A DNA stretch of 28,651 nt from DATGMB01 sp035293845 (GTDB lineage Bacteria; Acidobacteriota; Terriglobia; Bryobacterales; Bryobacteraceae), in assembly GCA_035293845.1 (NCBI GenBank), contig DATGMB010000278.1, positions 1-28,651 on the forward strand, in the 5' to 3' direction. The position numbers were made by a program, and so were the translations under genes. The notes below the pieces were generated by a model. The model did no database searches. It saw only the letters and a program-made list of their open reading frames with translations, and was not told the origin of the DNA. Of this stretch, positions 7,739 through 17,700 are shown piece after piece (position 1 is the stretch's first letter; every line of letters starts with the position of its first letter).

Positions 7739-10700
7739 ATGCGGGGGACACGGCTTCCCACTTTTCTGCTTACCTGTTGGATTCTCCTGGGGCAGGATTA
7801 CCGGGCCACGATTACGGGCCAGGTCACCGATCCTTCCCACTCTGCGATTCCTAATGCGGTCGTGCGAGCGATCCAACCGCACACGAATGAGGTGACCGAG
7901 GTCAAAACCAATGCGGAGGGCTACTACACGCTTGCGTTCCTCAACCCCGGCACCTATGCCGTCGAGGTAACGGCGCCCGGGTTCCGATCCTATCGCCGGG
8001 ACAACGTGGTGCTGCTGGTGGCGGACAAACTCGACCTGCCCTTCGTGCTCGATGTGGGCCAGGCGAATACCGAGATCACAGTGAGCGGCATCTCGCGCGG
8101 CACGGACAGCGCCGACGCGTCGGGCGGCGTCAACTTCGATTCTGTCGAGACCTCGGAGTATCCGCTGAATGGGCGGCAGTCGTACATGCTGATGGAACTA
8201 GCAACCGGCGTGCTATTCACCCAGGAACAGTTCGGCGCCTCGGGATACTCGGGCACGCGCGGATGGGATGTATCGGGCGCCTACGTCATGAACGGCGGCG
8301 TGCAGGGCACGAATATGTTTCTGCTGAACGGCGCGCCCATCAGCCTGACCGGCACCTGGCAAATCTCGCCGAACATGGAGGCCATCCAGGAATTCAAGGT
8401 AATGACCAACACTTACGATGCGCAGTACGGGCGAACGGGCGGCGGGACCGTCAATACGACGATCAAGTCGGGAACCAATCACCTGCACGGCTCGGTATTC
8501 GACTACCTGCGCAATTCCATGCTGGATGCCAACACCACACAAAACAACCAGGTGGGCGCTCCGCGCGGCAAGCACATCACCAACCAGTTCGGCGGCACGG
8601 CGGGCGGCCCGATCCGGAAGGATAAAGATTTCTATTTTTTCAGCTTCGAAGGCTTCCGCGAGCGCGTGCCCTTTCCGCTCGTCACGGACACGCCGCCGGC
8701 TCTGCTGCGGGACGGTCAGAACTTCCCGGCGTACAACATTAACGTCTTCGATCCGCTGACGGTGCGAAAATGCGTATCCGGCGTGGATACGCCCAAAGGC
8801 ACAAGCTGCTTCGGAACCTATATCCGCGACCCGTTTCCAGGCGACGCCATTCCGGCCAGCCGCATCAGTCCGATCGGCAAGAAGATTCTGGATCTTTACC
8901 CGCTGCCCAACCAGCCGGGCCTACAGCAGAACTTCTTCGCCACGGGCAATGACGGTCAATACGCGTACAATCAGCCGATGGGCCGCTGGGATCATGCGGC
9001 GGGCGACAAGGATCGCTGGTATGCGATGTTCACGTTTCAGCATGGCCATGAATTCCGCAACCAGAACGGTTTTCCCGCTCCCGCGATGCAAGGCAACATC
9101 TACAGCCAGCGGACGCAGCAGACCTACATTGCCGATTGGACTCACATTCTCTCGCCGGCCTCCGTGCTGGACCTCCGCCTCTCGTTCGGGCGTTTCACGA
9201 GCTACTTCCCCGACGGACCGCCCGAATCGTCCAACATCACCGCCACGGCGCTGGGAATGACGATGCCGCACCCTCCGACCACCCACACCGATATTGCTCC
9301 GCGCATTCAGCTGAGCAGTTACAGCGACATCATCGGCAACCTGTACACCTGGAGCACGAATAATCAGTGGGATTTCTCTCCGAGCATCACCCACACCAGC
9401 GGCACGCACACGCGGCGGTACGGCTTCGAGTATGTGTACGCGGCGATCGGGACAGGCGATATCGGCCGCGCGAACGGGCTATTCGCGTTCACGAATGGCT
9501 GGACCCAGCAATATGCCGACCGCAACCGCAATTCCTCGGACGGCAGCGGCATCGCCAGCCTGCTGCTGGGGCTGCCGAACAGCGGCTATATCGACTACAA
9601 CGACACCTATTACCGGACCTGGCCCTATGTGGCGGGTTACGTCCAGGACGATTGGCGCGCGGGCCATAAGCTGACCCTGAACCTCGGCCTGCGGTACGAC
9701 ATCCAGATTCCATTCGTCGAGCGATGGAACCGCGTCAACTCGGGATTCGACTTCAACAGCGTGAATCCCCTCAGCAGTCAGGTGCTCGCGGCCTGGGCCG
9801 CTGACAAGCAGCAGTACGACGCGACCAACCCGAAGTACCCATACCCGAATCCGCCCGCGGCGCTGCTGGGCGGAAAGATGTTCATCGGGAATGGCCCGCG
9901 CCGCGTGTACAACACCGATTTCACGGACTTTCAGCCGCGCGCCGGACTTGCCTGGGCGTTCGAAAAGAACACGGTGCTGCGTACGGGCTTCGGGATCTAC
10001 TACCGGACCGCGACCCAAAGCAATTACACGGACGGCTTCAGCCAGCAGACACACTATGCGCCGTCGTTCGACGGCAGCATCACGCCGGCGAATGGCGGTC
10101 TGACGGGGCCGAACTCGCTGCAGAATCCCTATCCGGACGGGCTGGTACAGCCTACCGGCGAATCGCTGGGACTCCTGACCAACGCCGGGCTGGGGATCAG
10201 CTTCGATGGCCACCAGAGGCCGATTCCGCGAACGTATCAGTACTCCCTTGGACTCCAGCACATGTTTCCGTGGGGCGTGAAGCTGGACGCCTCGTACGTG
10301 GGCAGCCAGACCGTGCACGATTCCATGTCGGAAAACATGGACTACGTGAGTATGGCGGACTTTCTGATCGCGCATCAGGACAACAGCTATCTGAACCGTA
10401 AAGTGCCGAATCCCTTTTACGGCATCCTGCCGCCGACCACGGATTTCGGCAAGGCTCCGGCGTTCAACGCCGAAAGCCTGCTTTATCCGTATCCGCTATT
10501 CAACGGCATCACGATTTCCACGCAGCCGTGGTCGAAGTACCGCTACGATTCTCTGCAAGTGCGCATGGAACGGCGATTTTTCGGCGATCGCCGCATGGGC
10601 GGCCTCCTGACCACCCTCTCCTACACCAACCAGAAGACATTCGAAGCGAACCATCGCCTGAACAACTGGAACCTTGCGGAGCGGCCGGTGCACGAGCTCT

Positions 10701-11227
10701 CGAACTACGATAAGCCGCAGAATCTGGCCGTGAGCGGCGTGTGGGACCTGCCTTTCGGCAACCGGCGCGCGCTTCTGAGCGGCGGCAATCGCGCGGTGCG
10801 GGCGCTGGTGAGCGATTGGAACTACAACTTCGTGTTCACCTACAACGCGGGGTATCCGACGAATTGGCCCAACGCCGTTTTTACGTGTGCGAGCTACTTC
10901 GTCGCCGACCAGACGCATGATCAGTGGTTCAACAATACGCCGGGCTGCTGGAAAGGCCGCGCAAGCTACACACTGCGCGATACCGGCGACCGCTTTGCCT
11001 GGATACGCAATCCCGGGCGGAGCAACGTCAACATGACGATCGCGCGGACGTTCCATGTCACCGAGCGGTACGCCCTTCAGCTTCGCGGCGAGTCGTTCAA
11101 TACGACGAACACGCCGATGTTCGGAGGGCCCGATACGACGTACACCGACGCACGGTTCGGAAAGCTGCCGATTGCGCAGCAGAACTTTCCCCGGCTGGTG
11201 CAGGTCTCGGCGCGGGTCACTTTTTGA
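7739..11227 (+). CDS. Oar-like TonB-dependent receptor, intact
   Basis: Outer-membrane receptor, 1162 residues from ATG 7739. This start is preferred because it puts the signal peptide (MRGTRLPTFLLTCWILLG) at the N-terminus, with GGGA 6 bases upstream; ATGs in frame at 7724, 7712 and 7661 are alternatives. The mature protein begins with a carboxypeptidase-regulatory-like beta-sandwich (ATITGQVTDPSHSAIPN ... NAEGYYTLAFLNPGTYAV), then the plug (YPLNGRQSYMLMELATGV, AQYGRTGGGTVNTTIKSGTN, QFGGTAGGPIRKDKDFYFF) and a large barrel ending VSARVTF with C-terminal Phe. Receptors of this class import large substrates with energy from TonB, or act in surface functions; the substrate is unknown. It diverges from the metal repressor gene and is convergent with the cytochrome c gene. 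No clear promoter of its own is seen in 7588-7738. Confidence 0.92.
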   Translation: MRGTRLPTFLLTCWILLGQDYRATITGQVTDPSHSAIPNAVVRAIQPHTNEVTEVKTNAEGYYTLAFLNPGTYAVEVTAPGFRSYRRDNVVLLVADKLDLPFVLDVGQANTEITVSGISRGTDSADASGGVNFDSVETSEYPLNGRQSYMLMELATGVLFTQEQFGASGYSGTRGWDVSGAYVMNGGVQGTNMFLLNGAPISLTGTWQISPNMEAIQEFKVMTNTYDAQYGRTGGGTVNTTIKSGTNHLHGSVFDYLRNSMLDANTTQNNQVGAPRGKHITNQFGGTAGGPIRKDKDFYFFSFEGFRERVPFPLVTDTPPALLRDGQNFPAYNINVFDPLTVRKCVSGVDTPKGTSCFGTYIRDPFPGDAIPASRISPIGKKILDLYPLPNQPGLQQNFFATGNDGQYAYNQPMGRWDHAAGDKDRWYAMFTFQHGHEFRNQNGFPAPAMQGNIYSQRTQQTYIADWTHILSPASVLDLRLSFGRFTSYFPDGPPESSNITATALGMTMPHPPTTHTDIAPRIQLSSYSDIIGNLYTWSTNNQWDFSPSITHTSGTHTRRYGFEYVYAAIGTGDIGRANGLFAFTNGWTQQYADRNRNSSDGSGIASLLLGLPNSGYIDYNDTYYRTWPYVAGYVQDDWRAGHKLTLNLGLRYDIQIPFVERWNRVNSGFDFNSVNPLSSQVLAAWAADKQQYDATNPKYPYPNPPAALLGGKMFIGNGPRRVYNTDFTDFQPRAGLAWAFEKNTVLRTGFGIYYRTATQSNYTDGFSQQTHYAPSFDGSITPANGGLTGPNSLQNPYPDGLVQPTGESLGLLTNAGLGISFDGHQRPIPRTYQYSLGLQHMFPWGVKLDASYVGSQTVHDSMSENMDYVSMADFLIAHQDNSYLNRKVPNPFYGILPPTTDFGKAPAFNAESLLYPYPLFNGITISTQPWSKYRYDSLQVRMERRFFGDRRMGGLLTTLSYTNQKTFEANHRLNNWNLAERPVHELSNYDKPQNLAVSGVWDLPFGNRRALLSGGNRAVRALVSDWNYNFVFTYNAGYPTNWPNAVFTCASYFVADQTHDQWFNNTPGCWKGRASYTLRDTGDRFAWIRNPGRSNVNMTIARTFHVTERYALQLRGESFNTTNTPMFGGPDTTYTDARFGKLPIAQQNFPRLVQVSARVTF

Positions 11228-11287
11228 GAGCCGGCGGGCCTCCGCGACTGACGCGGTCGCAGGCAATCCGCGGCAAAGGCTCATCGA

Positions 11288-11680
11288 TCATTTGCCAGAC
11301 AGCTCCTTAAGATAGCCGATAATGGCCGCCCTCTCTTCCGGATTCGTGACCCGGAACGCCATATCGTTATCGGGTATGAAGGCGTCAGGATCGGTGAGCC
11401 ATTTGTCCAGGGCATCGCCGCTCCACGTGATCGCTGATTTTCGAAGCGCCTCGGAGTACGGAAAGGAGGGGATGCTCCCGGCGCGCCGCCCATATACTCC
11501 GCGCAGGCGGGGACCTGCTTTTTCGGTATCGAGAGCGTGGCATCCCGTGCAGCGCTTTTCAAAACTCTGCCTTCCTGGATCGTTCTGAGCCAATAATGGC
11601 CGCGAGCCGGATCCCACATAAGCCAGCCACGCGGAAAACCCCAGCACGATCAGGAACGTCAGCGGGCGGTTCCGTATCAT
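11288..11680 (-). CDS. Class I c-type cytochrome, exported
   Basis: Small periplasmic electron carrier of 130 residues. A signal peptide or anchor covers residues 1-31 (MIRNRPLTFLIVLGFSAWLA). The haem motif CTGCH is at 44-48. The Met ligand is Met107 in NDMAFRV, followed by NPEERAAIIGYLKELS, the final helix typical of cytochrome c2/class I. Its ATG overlaps the TGA of the upstream metallophosphoesterase gene (ATGA, 11677-11680), so the two are translationally coupled. It is the last gene of a minus-strand run that begins with a haem-binding protein. Confidence 0.9.
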   Translation of the reverse strand: MIRNRPLTFLIVLGFSAWLAYVGSGSRPLLAQNDPGRQSFEKRCTGCHALDTEKAGPRLRGVYGRRAGSIPSFPYSEALRKSAITWSGDALDKWLTDPDAFIPDNDMAFRVTNPEERAAIIGYLKELSGK

Positions 11681-12630
11681 TTCGCCGCCGCCTCCGCGAG
11701 CGTCGAGTTGACAACGGCCAGGCTGTGGTTGCGGCGCACGAAAGTCACGTTCGAGATTCCGAGGACGCTGCGGAGTTGATCGGCCGGTACCTTCATTGGA
11801 CCAGGCGCCGGCGCAGCGCCGGGCGCGGGCTGGGGAAACGCCGTCGACATGGCGGTGTGAAAGGTCACGTTGCCCTCGACTTTCTGCATTACTTGGTGAA
11901 TGTGGCCATTCAGCACGGTGACGGAGCCGAAGCGCCTGAGCAGCGCAAGCGCCTGGGCGCTGTCCTGGGTGCCCCAGCCCCACTCGGGATAGACCGTCCA
12001 TAACGGGATATGCGCGAAGAGCACGATGGGTGTGCTGGCCGCCCGGGCCTTCAAATCTCCTTCGAGCCACTCGAGTTGATCCGCCCCGAGCTTGCCCATG
12101 CCCTCCAGTTGCATGACGTTCACGAGGCCGACAAAATGGACGCCCTTGTGATCGAAGCTGTACCAGCCTTTGCCCTTCGTATTCCGGCCGTAGCGCTCCA
12201 GGTAGGCCTTGCCGTCGTCGGCGGCGGTATCGTGTTCGCCGGGAACGTAGAACACGTCCCTGGTGCGGGCGGATTTCAGGATTTGGTCCATGCCATCGAA
12301 TTCCTCGGGCTTGGACTGATGGGTGAGGTCGCCGGTATGAATCAGGAAATCGGGTTGGCGCGAGAGCGCGTTGATCCTGTCGACCGCAGCCTTCATCGTG
12401 CCGATCACGTCCGTATTGGCCGGACGGTTGAAGCCGATATGGCTATCGCTGATCTGGACAAAGCTGAAGTCATCCTTCGAGGGCTTGGTATCCGCGCCCA
12501 GCAGCCTGGATGTTGGGACGCCGCCCGCCAATGTCCAGATGACGCCCGTTCCTGCCCACGCCATGCACCGCAGGAACCCGCGGCGGTCGATGTTGTCCAG
12601 GTGATGGTTATGCTCGATCAATTGGTTCAA
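11677..12630 (-). CDS. Tat-exported calcineurin-like metallophosphoesterase
   Basis: Dinuclear-metal phosphoesterase, 317 residues, starting at TTG 12630 with AGGAG about 8 bases upstream. A Tat signal (DRRGFLRCMAWAGTG, 15-29) predicts folded export. Metal motifs are in order: DSH at 62-64, GD at 100-101, GEHD at 131-134 in place of the usual GNHD/GNHE, His207 in FAHIPLW, and NGHIH at 241-245. The Asn-to-Glu change in the third motif is notable because that Asn normally ligates metal 2 and touches substrate. The substrate is unknown. The gene is 81 bp after the haem-binding gene and overlaps the cytochrome c start by 4 bases, suggesting a job linked to periplasmic redox or to a phosphate diester at the envelope. 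Confidence 0.9.
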   Translation of the reverse strand: MNQLIEHNHHLDNIDRRGFLRCMAWAGTGVIWTLAGGVPTSRLLGADTKPSKDDFSFVQISDSHIGFNRPANTDVIGTMKAAVDRINALSRQPDFLIHTGDLTHQSKPEEFDGMDQILKSARTRDVFYVPGEHDTAADDGKAYLERYGRNTKGKGWYSFDHKGVHFVGLVNVMQLEGMGKLGADQLEWLEGDLKARAASTPIVLFAHIPLWTVYPEWGWGTQDSAQALALLRRFGSVTVLNGHIHQVMQKVEGNVTFHTAMSTAFPQPAPGAAPAPGPMKVPADQLRSVLGISNVTFVRRNHSLAVVNSTLAEAAAK

Positions 12631-12711
12631 AGCCGTTCTCCTTTCGGGTGTGTAGACATGTGATGGACTTCCGGGCGCGTTCGATTATTCCCGCGAAGCC
12701 CGCGCGGCCGC

Positions 12712-13185
12712 TCATTTTGAGTTGCGAGCCGAGGCAAATGCGCGCAGGCGGCGGCGCTCGGCATGCGTCCATTCAATTACGCGAAGGGAATCCGCCGCGG
12801 ACAGTCTCGCCTGCGGGTGCGCCATCACGTACTGGGACGGCGGCATTTCGCGATTCTCGATCACCGTTGCGATGGCGGTGAGGAGCGTTCGCTGTGCGGC
12901 GCTGTCGAGGCTGTCCCAGCGGGAAAGATTCATATGGCTACGCGCCCGCTGAACGTCGCGCTCGATCAGCCACGATGCCGGCGCCACATTGCTGTACCAG
13001 GGCCAGCGGGTCTTTTCGGAGTGACAGTCGATGCAGGAATGGTTGAATACTGCCAATACCGAACCCGGAATCTCCGCGCCGCGCAGAAGCGGTGCGCCGG
13101 AGCCGCCGGCGAGACCGTGGGGGAGGCGGTGTACCCACACGGAGACCAGAATCCACAGGCTTAGCGCGGCGGACGCGATCCGCAA
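12712..13185 (-). CDS. Haem-binding domain (CxxCH) membrane-anchored protein
   Basis: 157 residues from TTG 13185. The start is uncertain: no good Shine-Dalgarno site is seen and the codon just upstream is a stop. An N-terminal hydrophobic anchor (residues 4-17) precedes a CIDCH haem site at 51-55, followed by SEKTRWPWYSNVAPASWLIE and RSHMNLSRW, then IENREMPPSQYVMAHPQARLS. This order is typical of the haem-binding domain family of short c-type haem proteins with a WPWY/AP-SWL core. It is 102 bp downstream of the anti-sigma gene and 81 bp upstream of the metallophosphoesterase gene, all on the minus strand. Confidence 0.85.
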   Translation of the reverse strand: MRIASAALSLWILVSVWVHRLPHGLAGGSGAPLLRGAEIPGSVLAVFNHSCIDCHSEKTRWPWYSNVAPASWLIERDVQRARSHMNLSRWDSLDSAAQRTLLTAIATVIENREMPPSQYVMAHPQARLSAADSLRVIEWTHAERRRLRAFASARNSK

Positions 13186-13287
13186 TCACGGCGCGTTTGC
13201 GGCTTGCCGGGTAAGCGGCGCGGCCCCGCCGCTGATCGATGATTCTCATGCCTTGCAAGACTGGCAAGGCAGAGGCTCTATTCCCGA

Positions 13288-14067
13288 TCAGTGTCCACGC
13301 AGGGCGCGCGCGAAATCCATGAGCTCATCCCTGTTCAGATCGGAGACGACCCAGTACGTCATATCCGCGCCGTTCCAGTGCAGGATCTGATAGCCGTGCC
13401 TGTCGTCCTGCTGGATGCTCTTGTCGGCCGCTCCCTGACGAGGCCACGTGAAGACGTTGATGTTATGCATCCGGCGCTGGTAGACCAGGGCCGCAACGGG
13501 CCGGCCATCAAGGTAGTCGAGGCGGCCGCCGACTAGAACCCAGCCCAATTCCGACAGGTCGGGGACGGGCGGTGCGAAATCCAGCTTGCCCTGAAACCAA
13601 GGCTTGACGGTATGGCGATCGGACGACGGCACATCGACGAGGTGCCCTGGCTGCAGCGATCGAATGTGGCCCGTGAGAACCGCGCTAGCCAGGAGCTGCT
13701 CGTGCGAGGAGCGCACGTTCTGGAGGATCAGCGCCGTTACGGCTGCGCTCAACATCACCAGCACGGTGGCGGCTGAAGCCCACCGCAAGGAGGGCATCCG
13801 CAACCAGTCCAACCGGCTCGACTCCTCCCGGGATAACTCCTTCGCCCTCCTGCGCACGGCGGATGCGACGCGATTGGCGAGCGCGGCGCTGGGCTCGTAT
13901 CGCAGGCCGGGATCGCGAAGGGCCGATCGCAAGGCGAGATGCTCTTCCTGAAGCCGCCGGCATTCTGCGCATTCGGTGAGGTGCTGGTCCAGGCGAAGAC
14001 TCTCCGCGATGTCCAACTCGTCGTCCAGATAAGCCGCCAGATACATTTTCAGGTGTTCGCAATTCAT
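13288..14067 (-). CDS. Zinc-finger transmembrane anti-sigma factor
   Basis: 259 residues starting at ATG 14067, which overlaps the sigma factor stop as ATGA; the longer reading back to 14130 lies inside the sigma gene and is rejected. The zf-HC2/ZAS motif is His29-x3-Cys33-x2-Cys36 in QHLTECAEC. A single membrane helix lies at about 96-116, and the remaining 140 residues would be periplasmic. Such proteins hold the partner ECF sigma factor at the membrane until a signal releases it. The periplasmic part has no recognised enzyme motif and may be the sensor. Pairing with the preceding sigma gene is clear from coupling. Confidence 0.93.
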   Translation of the reverse strand: MNCEHLKMYLAAYLDDELDIAESLRLDQHLTECAECRRLQEEHLALRSALRDPGLRYEPSAALANRVASAVRRRAKELSREESSRLDWLRMPSLRWASAATVLVMLSAAVTALILQNVRSSHEQLLASAVLTGHIRSLQPGHLVDVPSSDRHTVKPWFQGKLDFAPPVPDLSELGWVLVGGRLDYLDGRPVAALVYQRRMHNINVFTWPRQGAADKSIQQDDRHGYQILHWNGADMTYWVVSDLNRDELMDFARALRGH

Positions 14068-14651
14068 CCGGATTTGCTCCTCGTCTGATTCGCTCCTTCC
14101 CGAGGGCCTGACACGATTCGCCGCAACCATTCGCGACCGCGCGCCAGGCGCGACATGACTGTCCCTAGCGGGACACCGACGGCCGCGGCGATCTCCTTAT
14201 AAGCAAGCCCTTCGATCTCCCGCAAGACGATTACTTCGCGGAATTCCAACGGCAATTGTTGCAAGGCTCTCCGGATCTCCTGACCGTCGGCTAAGATCAG
14301 CAGCATCTGCTCCGGGTCCGGCGAGGGCTCCCTCCGATCATCGATTTCCTGGTTCAACGCGGATATCGGGAGGACAGCCCGGTTCCGCTTGATCCACGTC
14401 AGAGCAGTGTTGCGGACAATCGCGAGCAGCCACGCTTTCCCGTCGTCGTTGCGAAGGTTGTCAAACGCCGAAAACGCCCGCAGAAAGGCTTCCTGCACAA
14501 CGTCTTCGGCATCTTCATGGCTGCCGGTGAGCCATCGGGCGAGATTGTACGCCGCCCGCAGATGCGGCGAAATCTGCTGTTCGAAGCGGATCAGCCTGTC
14601 TTGCGATCTCACGAAGTGACGTCCATAGAACCGGACTCCGTCACCCGTCAT
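14064..14651 (-). CDS. ECF-type RNA polymerase sigma factor
   Basis: 195 residues. Region 2 spans about 29-91 (AYNLARWLTGSHEDAEDVVQ then AFLRAFSAFDNL and KAWLLAIVRNTALTWIKRN). Region 4 spans about 130-180 (LPLEFREVIVLREIEGLAYK, EIAAAVGVPLGTVMSRLARG). This is a normal ECF layout with no extra C-terminal domain. Start ATG 14651; a weak CGGGA lies upstream. It is followed with a 4-base overlap by its anti-sigma factor. It lies 123 bp after the interrupted TonB receptor gene, so either the receptor signals through it or the neighbouring haem and cytochrome genes form its regulon; both are inference. Confidence 0.95.
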   Translation of the reverse strand: MTGDGVRFYGRHFVRSQDRLIRFEQQISPHLRAAYNLARWLTGSHEDAEDVVQEAFLRAFSAFDNLRNDDGKAWLLAIVRNTALTWIKRNRAVLPISALNQEIDDRREPSPDPEQMLLILADGQEIRRALQQLPLEFREVIVLREIEGLAYKEIAAAVGVPLGTVMSRLARGREWLRRIVSGPREGANQTRSKSG

Positions 14652-14774
14652 TTTATTCCCGTGCGCGATCGTCCTCGGGAAGGCGGCCGGGGGCGAAAGC
14701 AGCGCTGGAAAGTCGCGGCAGCGGCAAGCGGTCTCAGGCGCACCCGGACGGACGCTGGAGCGCGCCGCAGCAGC

Positions 14775-17700
14775 TTAGAAGCGCATGGTCGCGGAGAACT
14801 GGAGCCTGCGCATGATGGCTCCGGCGGCGAGCCCGGTGATCTGGCCCGCGCTGGGGCTTTGCACGTCGCTGTTCGGCAGGCCGAGGTTCGTATGGTTGAA
14901 GACGTTGATGGCGTCCGTCCTCAACTGGAGTCCAACCCGCTCGGTGATGTGGAAGGTCTTCTCCATGGTGAGGTCCTGCTGGAAGAATCCCGGACCGAAC
15001 AGCGTGTTGATCGGGTAGTTGCCGAAGGTGTTGGGAGCAGGAATCAGGAAGGCACTGCCGATGCCGCCCACAAACCATTGGCTGCGGTTGCCCTGCGCGC
15101 CGGCGAACGGGTCACCGCTGCCGAGATTGGGCCGGTTGTTCGGGCCCTGATTCGGCTGGCCGCCTTGCGAACCGTAGTTTTCGAGGCTGGGGGAGAAGCC
15201 GAAACCACTGTAAATCGTGGTGATGCCGCTGATGGTCCAGCCGCCGAGAGCGTAATCCATGGCTCTACTCACATTCGCGCCGTACTTGCGGCCGTGCCCG
15301 TAGGGGATCTCGTAAATCTGCGTGATGGTCACCTGACTTCGCGGCAGCAGGCCGCTATAGCCTGCTCCGGCTGCACGGTCCTACAGGAAGTAATAGTTGG
15401 AGTCGTAACCCCAGCCGTCGCCCCATTGGCGCTGATAGGTGTAACTGCCCTGTAGCGTCCAGCCGCTCCAGGCGTTCACTTTGACCGTGCCCTGGAACGA
15501 GTTGTAGCGCTCGTTGGCGCAATCGCAGTAATAGGAGAGATCGTTCGTCCAGCCGAATTTGGGGTAGAACGGGCGGTCGATGTTGGTGTTGGAGACGCCA
15601 GGGAAGAAGATCGCCTCATTGGGGTTGATGGTGTTGCTGGTGCCCATGAAGCCATGGCGGTTGGCATTGCCCACATAGGAAGCGGTGAACGCGACCTTAC
15701 TCGTCAACTGGTGCTGGAGCGCGACATTGTACTGGTAGACGGTCGGGAAGGTGATGGTCGCCGGCCGGAACTTGGGGTTGATATCGGGCGGCAGCGGGAA
15801 GGTACCCTGCGGGCTGACTGTGACCGGCGCGAGGGTGGGAGGGCCCTGTGCGAGCGTAAAGACGTCGGTGAAGCCGTTCGGCGGCTGCACGCTTTGATTG
15901 GAGAGCACCGGGGGATTCTGAGTGACGTTGTGGCCGAAGTTGGAACCGAAGACGCCGAGGTCGTAAGACCACCCGTAACCGGCGCGGACCACTGTCTTCG
16001 GATCGATCTGATACGCTACCCCTACCCGTGGCGCAAAGTGATGCCAGTTCATGGTCTGGATGCCATGTCTGGAGACGCCACCCACGCCGAACACGTACAT
16101 CAGGCCGTTGCTCAAATTGAGGGTCGCGCCATTCCCCGCCCCGTTGACGGACTCCGGGAACGTCATTTCCCAGCGCATGCCGAGGTTCAAGGTCAGCCTC
16201 GGGGTGGCGCGCCACTCATCCTGTCCGTACCAGAAGTAGCGCGGCTGGCTCTCCTGGGCATTGGTGCTGGTACTGACATAACGATTGAAATTGGTGACGT
16301 CGCCGAGCAGGAACGTGGCAAGACCGATGCCGCCGATTTCATTCTGGCCGACGGCCGGTACATTCCCGGTCACGCCGGGATTGAACGTCAACTCGCCGGC
16401 GCGGTGGCTGTCGCTGGGAACGCGCAGGTTCTGCGCATAGCGCAGGTCCGCTCCAAACTTGAGATTGTGCTTCCCGACGATCTTGCTGACGTTATCCACA
16501 AACTGATACTGGCGCTCCGTCTGGGTTAGCGGACAGTTGCATTGATTAACGCCGAGCGCATAGCCGAGCTGGTAGGAATCGTTGGGGGACGGGACATTGA
16601 AGAAGGGCATGCCGGAGGTATAGGTGTTGTCCAGGTTCAGTCCGGGGATGCCGGCGTCCTTGGCGGGGCTGGTGCCATAGCCGTTGGGAACATCGAAAAC
16701 GTGGTAACGCATGTAGCCGAAGCGGAACTCGTTGATCAGAGTGGTGCTGATGGTGCGCGTCCAGCCGAGGGCCAGGCTCTGATTCAGCGCCTGCGAGTTG
16801 CCGGCGTAATTGACGAACGTCGGTCCTCCGGCCTCCAGGCCGAAGGCGCCGGGCGCGGTTTCGGTGAATCCGGCGTAGCTGTAGCGGCCGAAGATGGTGT
16901 TGTGCTGGTTCAGGTAGTAATCTTCGCGCGTATTCCACTGATTGCCGTGGATGGCGACGGCTCCGTTGATAGCGTAATTGTTGACGAACGGCGCGTTGGC
17001 GATCTGCTGGTAATTGGGCAGCGGGAAGTAGGAGGCAATGGCTTTGGCCTGCGGACTGATCTGGCTGGCCGGGATCGTGTTACCGGGATACGGCGTGCGG
17101 CCGACGCCGGTCTGCGGATTGCCGGTGGTGGGATCGTAAATCACAAAGTTGGGGTTATAGGCAGCCCAATCGCTGAAATTGCCGGCCCGGTTCTGGGCGG
17201 TGGGGACGCTGGTCACGAGCGAGCCGCCTTGGGATTGGCGATTCAATTGGACGTCTGCAAAGTAGAAGAGCTTGTCCTTTTTGATCGGGCCGGCGATGGA
17301 GCCGCCGAACTGATTCTGGCGGTAGGTGGCGGCCGGGATGCCGACGAACGGGTTGGCGGCGAAGGTCGTGAAACCCGGGGTATTGAGCAGCAGGTACTCG
17401 AAGGCATCGCCGTGGATCTGGTTGGTCCCGGACTTGGTGGAATACGATGCGATGCCGCCGCCGACGTACGAGAACTCGGCGTCGAAATTCTGGTTGGCCT
17501 GCTTGAGCTCGTTGACCGAATCGAAGGTTGGGTTGATTACGATAATGCCGAGGATGGGATCCTGGTTGGTCGTGCCGTCCAACTCATAGCCCATGGAGTC
17601 GAAGAGCTGGCCGTTGACGACCATCTGGATGCTGCCTTGCGGGTTTTCGTCCGAGGCATGCTGCCAGCCAATCTTGGCGGTGCCGGGATTGAGCAGCTCC

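Noticed and set aside
11228..11287. Bidirectional terminator between the convergent TonB receptor and cytochrome c genes
   Set aside because: GC-rich but no clear stem-loop followed by T or A runs.
4181..15383. Global stop-codon reassignment to explain both in-frame stops
   Set aside because: TAA and TAG, as well as TGA, end normal genes here at the expected family lengths (TAG ends the cytochrome at 27137, TAG the TPR gene at 21940).
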